From: an uncultured Erysipelotrichaceae bacterium
Lineage (GTDB): Bacteria > Bacillota_I > Bacilli_A > RFN20 > CAG-288
Length of the DNA stretch: 7,066 bases
Direction of reading: 5' to 3'
NCBI GenBank assembly: GCA_902771745.1
Contig: CACXYG010000072.1
Location: 1-7,066, forward strand
In this document: in pieces, positions 5,707-7,066 of the stretch
Numbering within the stretch: position 1 is the stretch's first letter
Layout of the letters: every line of letters starts with the position of its first letter
The notes under the pieces: generated by a model
Told to the model about the DNA's origin: nothing
The model's database searches: none
Seen by the model: only the letters and a program-made list of their open reading frames with translations
Program-made: the position numbers and the translations under genes

Positions 5707-6816
5707 ATGAAGAAAAAAGTACCACTTATACTGACAACATTATTATTGACCCTACCCTCTTGTGGCTTAGATGTCGATTCAAGTGACAAGAAAATGGTAG
5801 TCACAGATTTTAAAGGACGAGAAGTCTCTTTAAAAAGTGATATTGAGAAAGTCTGTATCTCTTTTAATATCGAAGAATATCTAGCCATCGGTGGAAACTC
5901 CGCCATGTCTAAGGTCGTCGGTTGGTCTCATAAGTACTGGGTCAACAGAAGAGAAGATGCCCTGGCTGCTTATAGCAAAGTCTTTCCGAAGTTTATGGAA
6001 GTTGATGATATTGGTTATAACGACACCATCTCTGTAGAAAAGATCATCTCCTTACAACCCGATGTCGTCTTGATGTCCGCTAGTGTCAACTACTCCTATA
6101 TGGAAGATAAACTTCCACTACTAGATGCTGCTAATATCCCTGTCGTCTTTTTTGACTATCATGTTGATACCAAGGAGAGCATCCGTAAAAGCAATGAGAT
6201 TCTAGGTAAAGTTCTACATCAGGAAGAACGTGCTAAAGAGATCTCTGACTTCTATGATGCGAAAGTCGATGCGGTCTTTGATGCCGTCAAAGATATCAAA
6301 GAGGAAGATAGACCCAATGTCTATATGGAATTCTCCAAAGGTAAAGATGAATACGGCAACACCTGGTCTAAGAAAATGTGGGGATCCCTGATTGGTCAAT
6401 GTGGTGGGAAAAACGTCGCTTATGATGTCTCGGATGCTAATTCTGTCGACTTAGCCAAGGAAGCCATCATCGCCAATAACCCAGATGTCATCATCTTCAC
6501 CGGCGCGCTTCAAAACGGTCTGACTGGCAATATTGTCTTAGGTTATAACCAGGATGAAGAAAAAGCCAAAGAGATGTTAGCTACCTATCTAGAAAGAGAA
6601 GAGTGGCAGTCTTTAAACGCTGTCAAGAACAGAGCGTTATCGGCTGTCTATCATGACTTATCCAGACATGTCTTTGATTTTGCCGGTGTTGAATTCCTAG
6701 CCAAACAGATTCAACCATCTCTTTTTACCACTCTTGATCCATATAAGGATTTACAAGAATTCTTTACCAAATTTATGCCTTTCTCCCTAGAAGGCTGTTT
6801 CATGGTCACACTTTAA
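5707..6816 (+). CDS. FecB/BtuF-type ABC importer substrate-binding lipoprotein
   Basis: This 369-residue extracytoplasmic protein should capture an iron-siderophore, heme, cobalamin or similar chelate and pass it to the permease encoded next. The N-terminus is a lipoprotein signal: MKKK, a hydrophobic run (5-17) and the lipobox L16-P17-S18-C19, so the mature protein would be lipid-anchored at Cys19. Family marks of class III binding proteins: VVTDFKGREVSL (31-42), KVVGW (69-73), the ISVEKIISLQPDVVLMSAS block (108-126), IPVVFFDYH (144-152), NPDVIIFTG (258-266) and the C-terminal YHDLSRHVFDFAGVEFLAK (315-333) followed by PSLFTTLDP. AGGAG (5691-5695), 11 bases before the ATG, supports the start. 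It is the first gene of an operon, preceded by its own promoter. The ligand cannot be set from sequence; iron chelates are the commonest for this subtype. Confidence 0.93.
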   Translation: MKKKVPLILTTLLLTLPSCGLDVDSSDKKMVVTDFKGREVSLKSDIEKVCISFNIEEYLAIGGNSAMSKVVGWSHKYWVNRREDALAAYSKVFPKFMEVDDIGYNDTISVEKIISLQPDVVLMSASVNYSYMEDKLPLLDAANIPVVFFDYHVDTKESIRKSNEILGKVLHQEERAKEISDFYDAKVDAVFDAVKDIKEEDRPNVYMEFSKGKDEYGNTWSKKMWGSLIGQCGGKNVAYDVSDANSVDLAKEAIIANNPDVIIFTGALQNGLTGNIVLGYNQDEEKAKEMLATYLEREEWQSLNAVKNRALSAVYHDLSRHVFDFAGVEFLAKQIQPSLFTTLDPYKDLQEFFTKFMPFSLEGCFMVTL

Positions 6817-6817
6817 T

Positions 6818-7066
6818 ATGGATAATTCTTTTGTCAGTCAGTTTAAAAAGAACAACTTAAGAAAGATCATCATCCTGGTATCCTTAGTGGTCCTGATCCT
6901 GATCTCCTTTATCGTGGATTTATTTACTGGGGCTGCTAATTTATCCTTTATCGATACCTTAAAGGCTTTATTTGCCCCTAGCAGTGTAGAACAATCTACT
7001 TTGATCATCATTCGCAATCTGCGATTGCCGATCTCCTTAATGGCGATCATGATCGGTCTATCGCTG
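6818..7066 (+). CDS. FecCD/BtuC-type ABC importer permease, N-terminal part only
   Basis: Eighty-three codons are open to the window edge; the family is usually about 330-350 residues. A short basic N-terminus (FKKNNLRK, 9-16) is followed by a first membrane helix (about 17-37), then the stretch LSFIDTLKALFAP (42-54) and the family signature IIRNLRLPISLMAIMIGLSL (64-83), equivalent to the conserved R-LPR segment before helix 2. Here Ile replaces the usual Arg after LP. The gene would form the membrane channel for the binding protein just upstream. The ATG comes one base after that gene's TAA, and no Shine-Dalgarno site lies at proper distance, so translation is probably coupled. The ATPase (FecE/BtuD-like) is expected downstream, outside the window. 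Confidence 0.9.
   Translation, partial: MDNSFVSQFKKNNLRKIIILVSLVVLILISFIVDLFTGAANLSFIDTLKALFAPSSVEQSTLIIIRNLRLPISLMAIMIGLSL

Noticed and set aside
6838..7050. 70-codon minus-strand frame
   Set aside because: It is antisense to the FecCD-type permease, whose signature R-LP segment and helix pattern are evident on the plus strand.

Overview
The window looks like chromosomal DNA from a low-to-moderate GC Bacillota. The evidence is AT-rich intergenic DNA, purine-rich Shine-Dalgarno sites before three genes, a Gram-positive-style lipoprotein signal, compact stem-loop/T-tract terminators, TAA as the stop of all four genes that end here, and a DegV-family (fatty-acid-binding) protein. An anaerobic gut or oral lineage such as Erysipelotrichia or Lachnospiraceae would fit, but this is inferred from protein style only. 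No tRNA, rRNA, CRISPR array, insertion sequence or phage gene is visible.

Layout. The left part (1-4438) carries three genes on the minus strand, apparently separate transcription units rather than one operon. Reading in the direction of transcription they are a PAS-GAF-GGDEF-PAS diguanylate cyclase (4438-2582), an unrecognised six-helix membrane protein (2505-1435) and a MATE-family efflux transporter cut by the window edge (1224-1). A strong intrinsic terminator follows each of the first two. The right part (4686-7066) carries plus-strand genes: a DegV-family protein with its own terminator, then the start of an ABC importer operon consisting of a FecB/BtuF-type lipoprotein and, one base later, a FecCD/BtuC-type permease cut by the window edge. 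The 247-base divergent region 4439-4685 holds the promoters of the cyclase and of the DegV gene.

How the genes work together. The importer pair is a clear functional unit, and an ATPase gene is expected just beyond the right edge. The other genes share no obvious pathway. I see no convincing new multi-gene system. The points most worth following up are regulatory: a cluster of GTTCGAT/CGATAA repeats around the importer promoter, a 10-bp inverted repeat at the DegV promoter, and two minus-strand genes whose best -10 boxes lie only 11-12 bases before an ATG that lacks a Shine-Dalgarno site. Two proteins also deserve attention: the uncharacterised membrane protein and the cyclase, which lacks the usual product-inhibition site.
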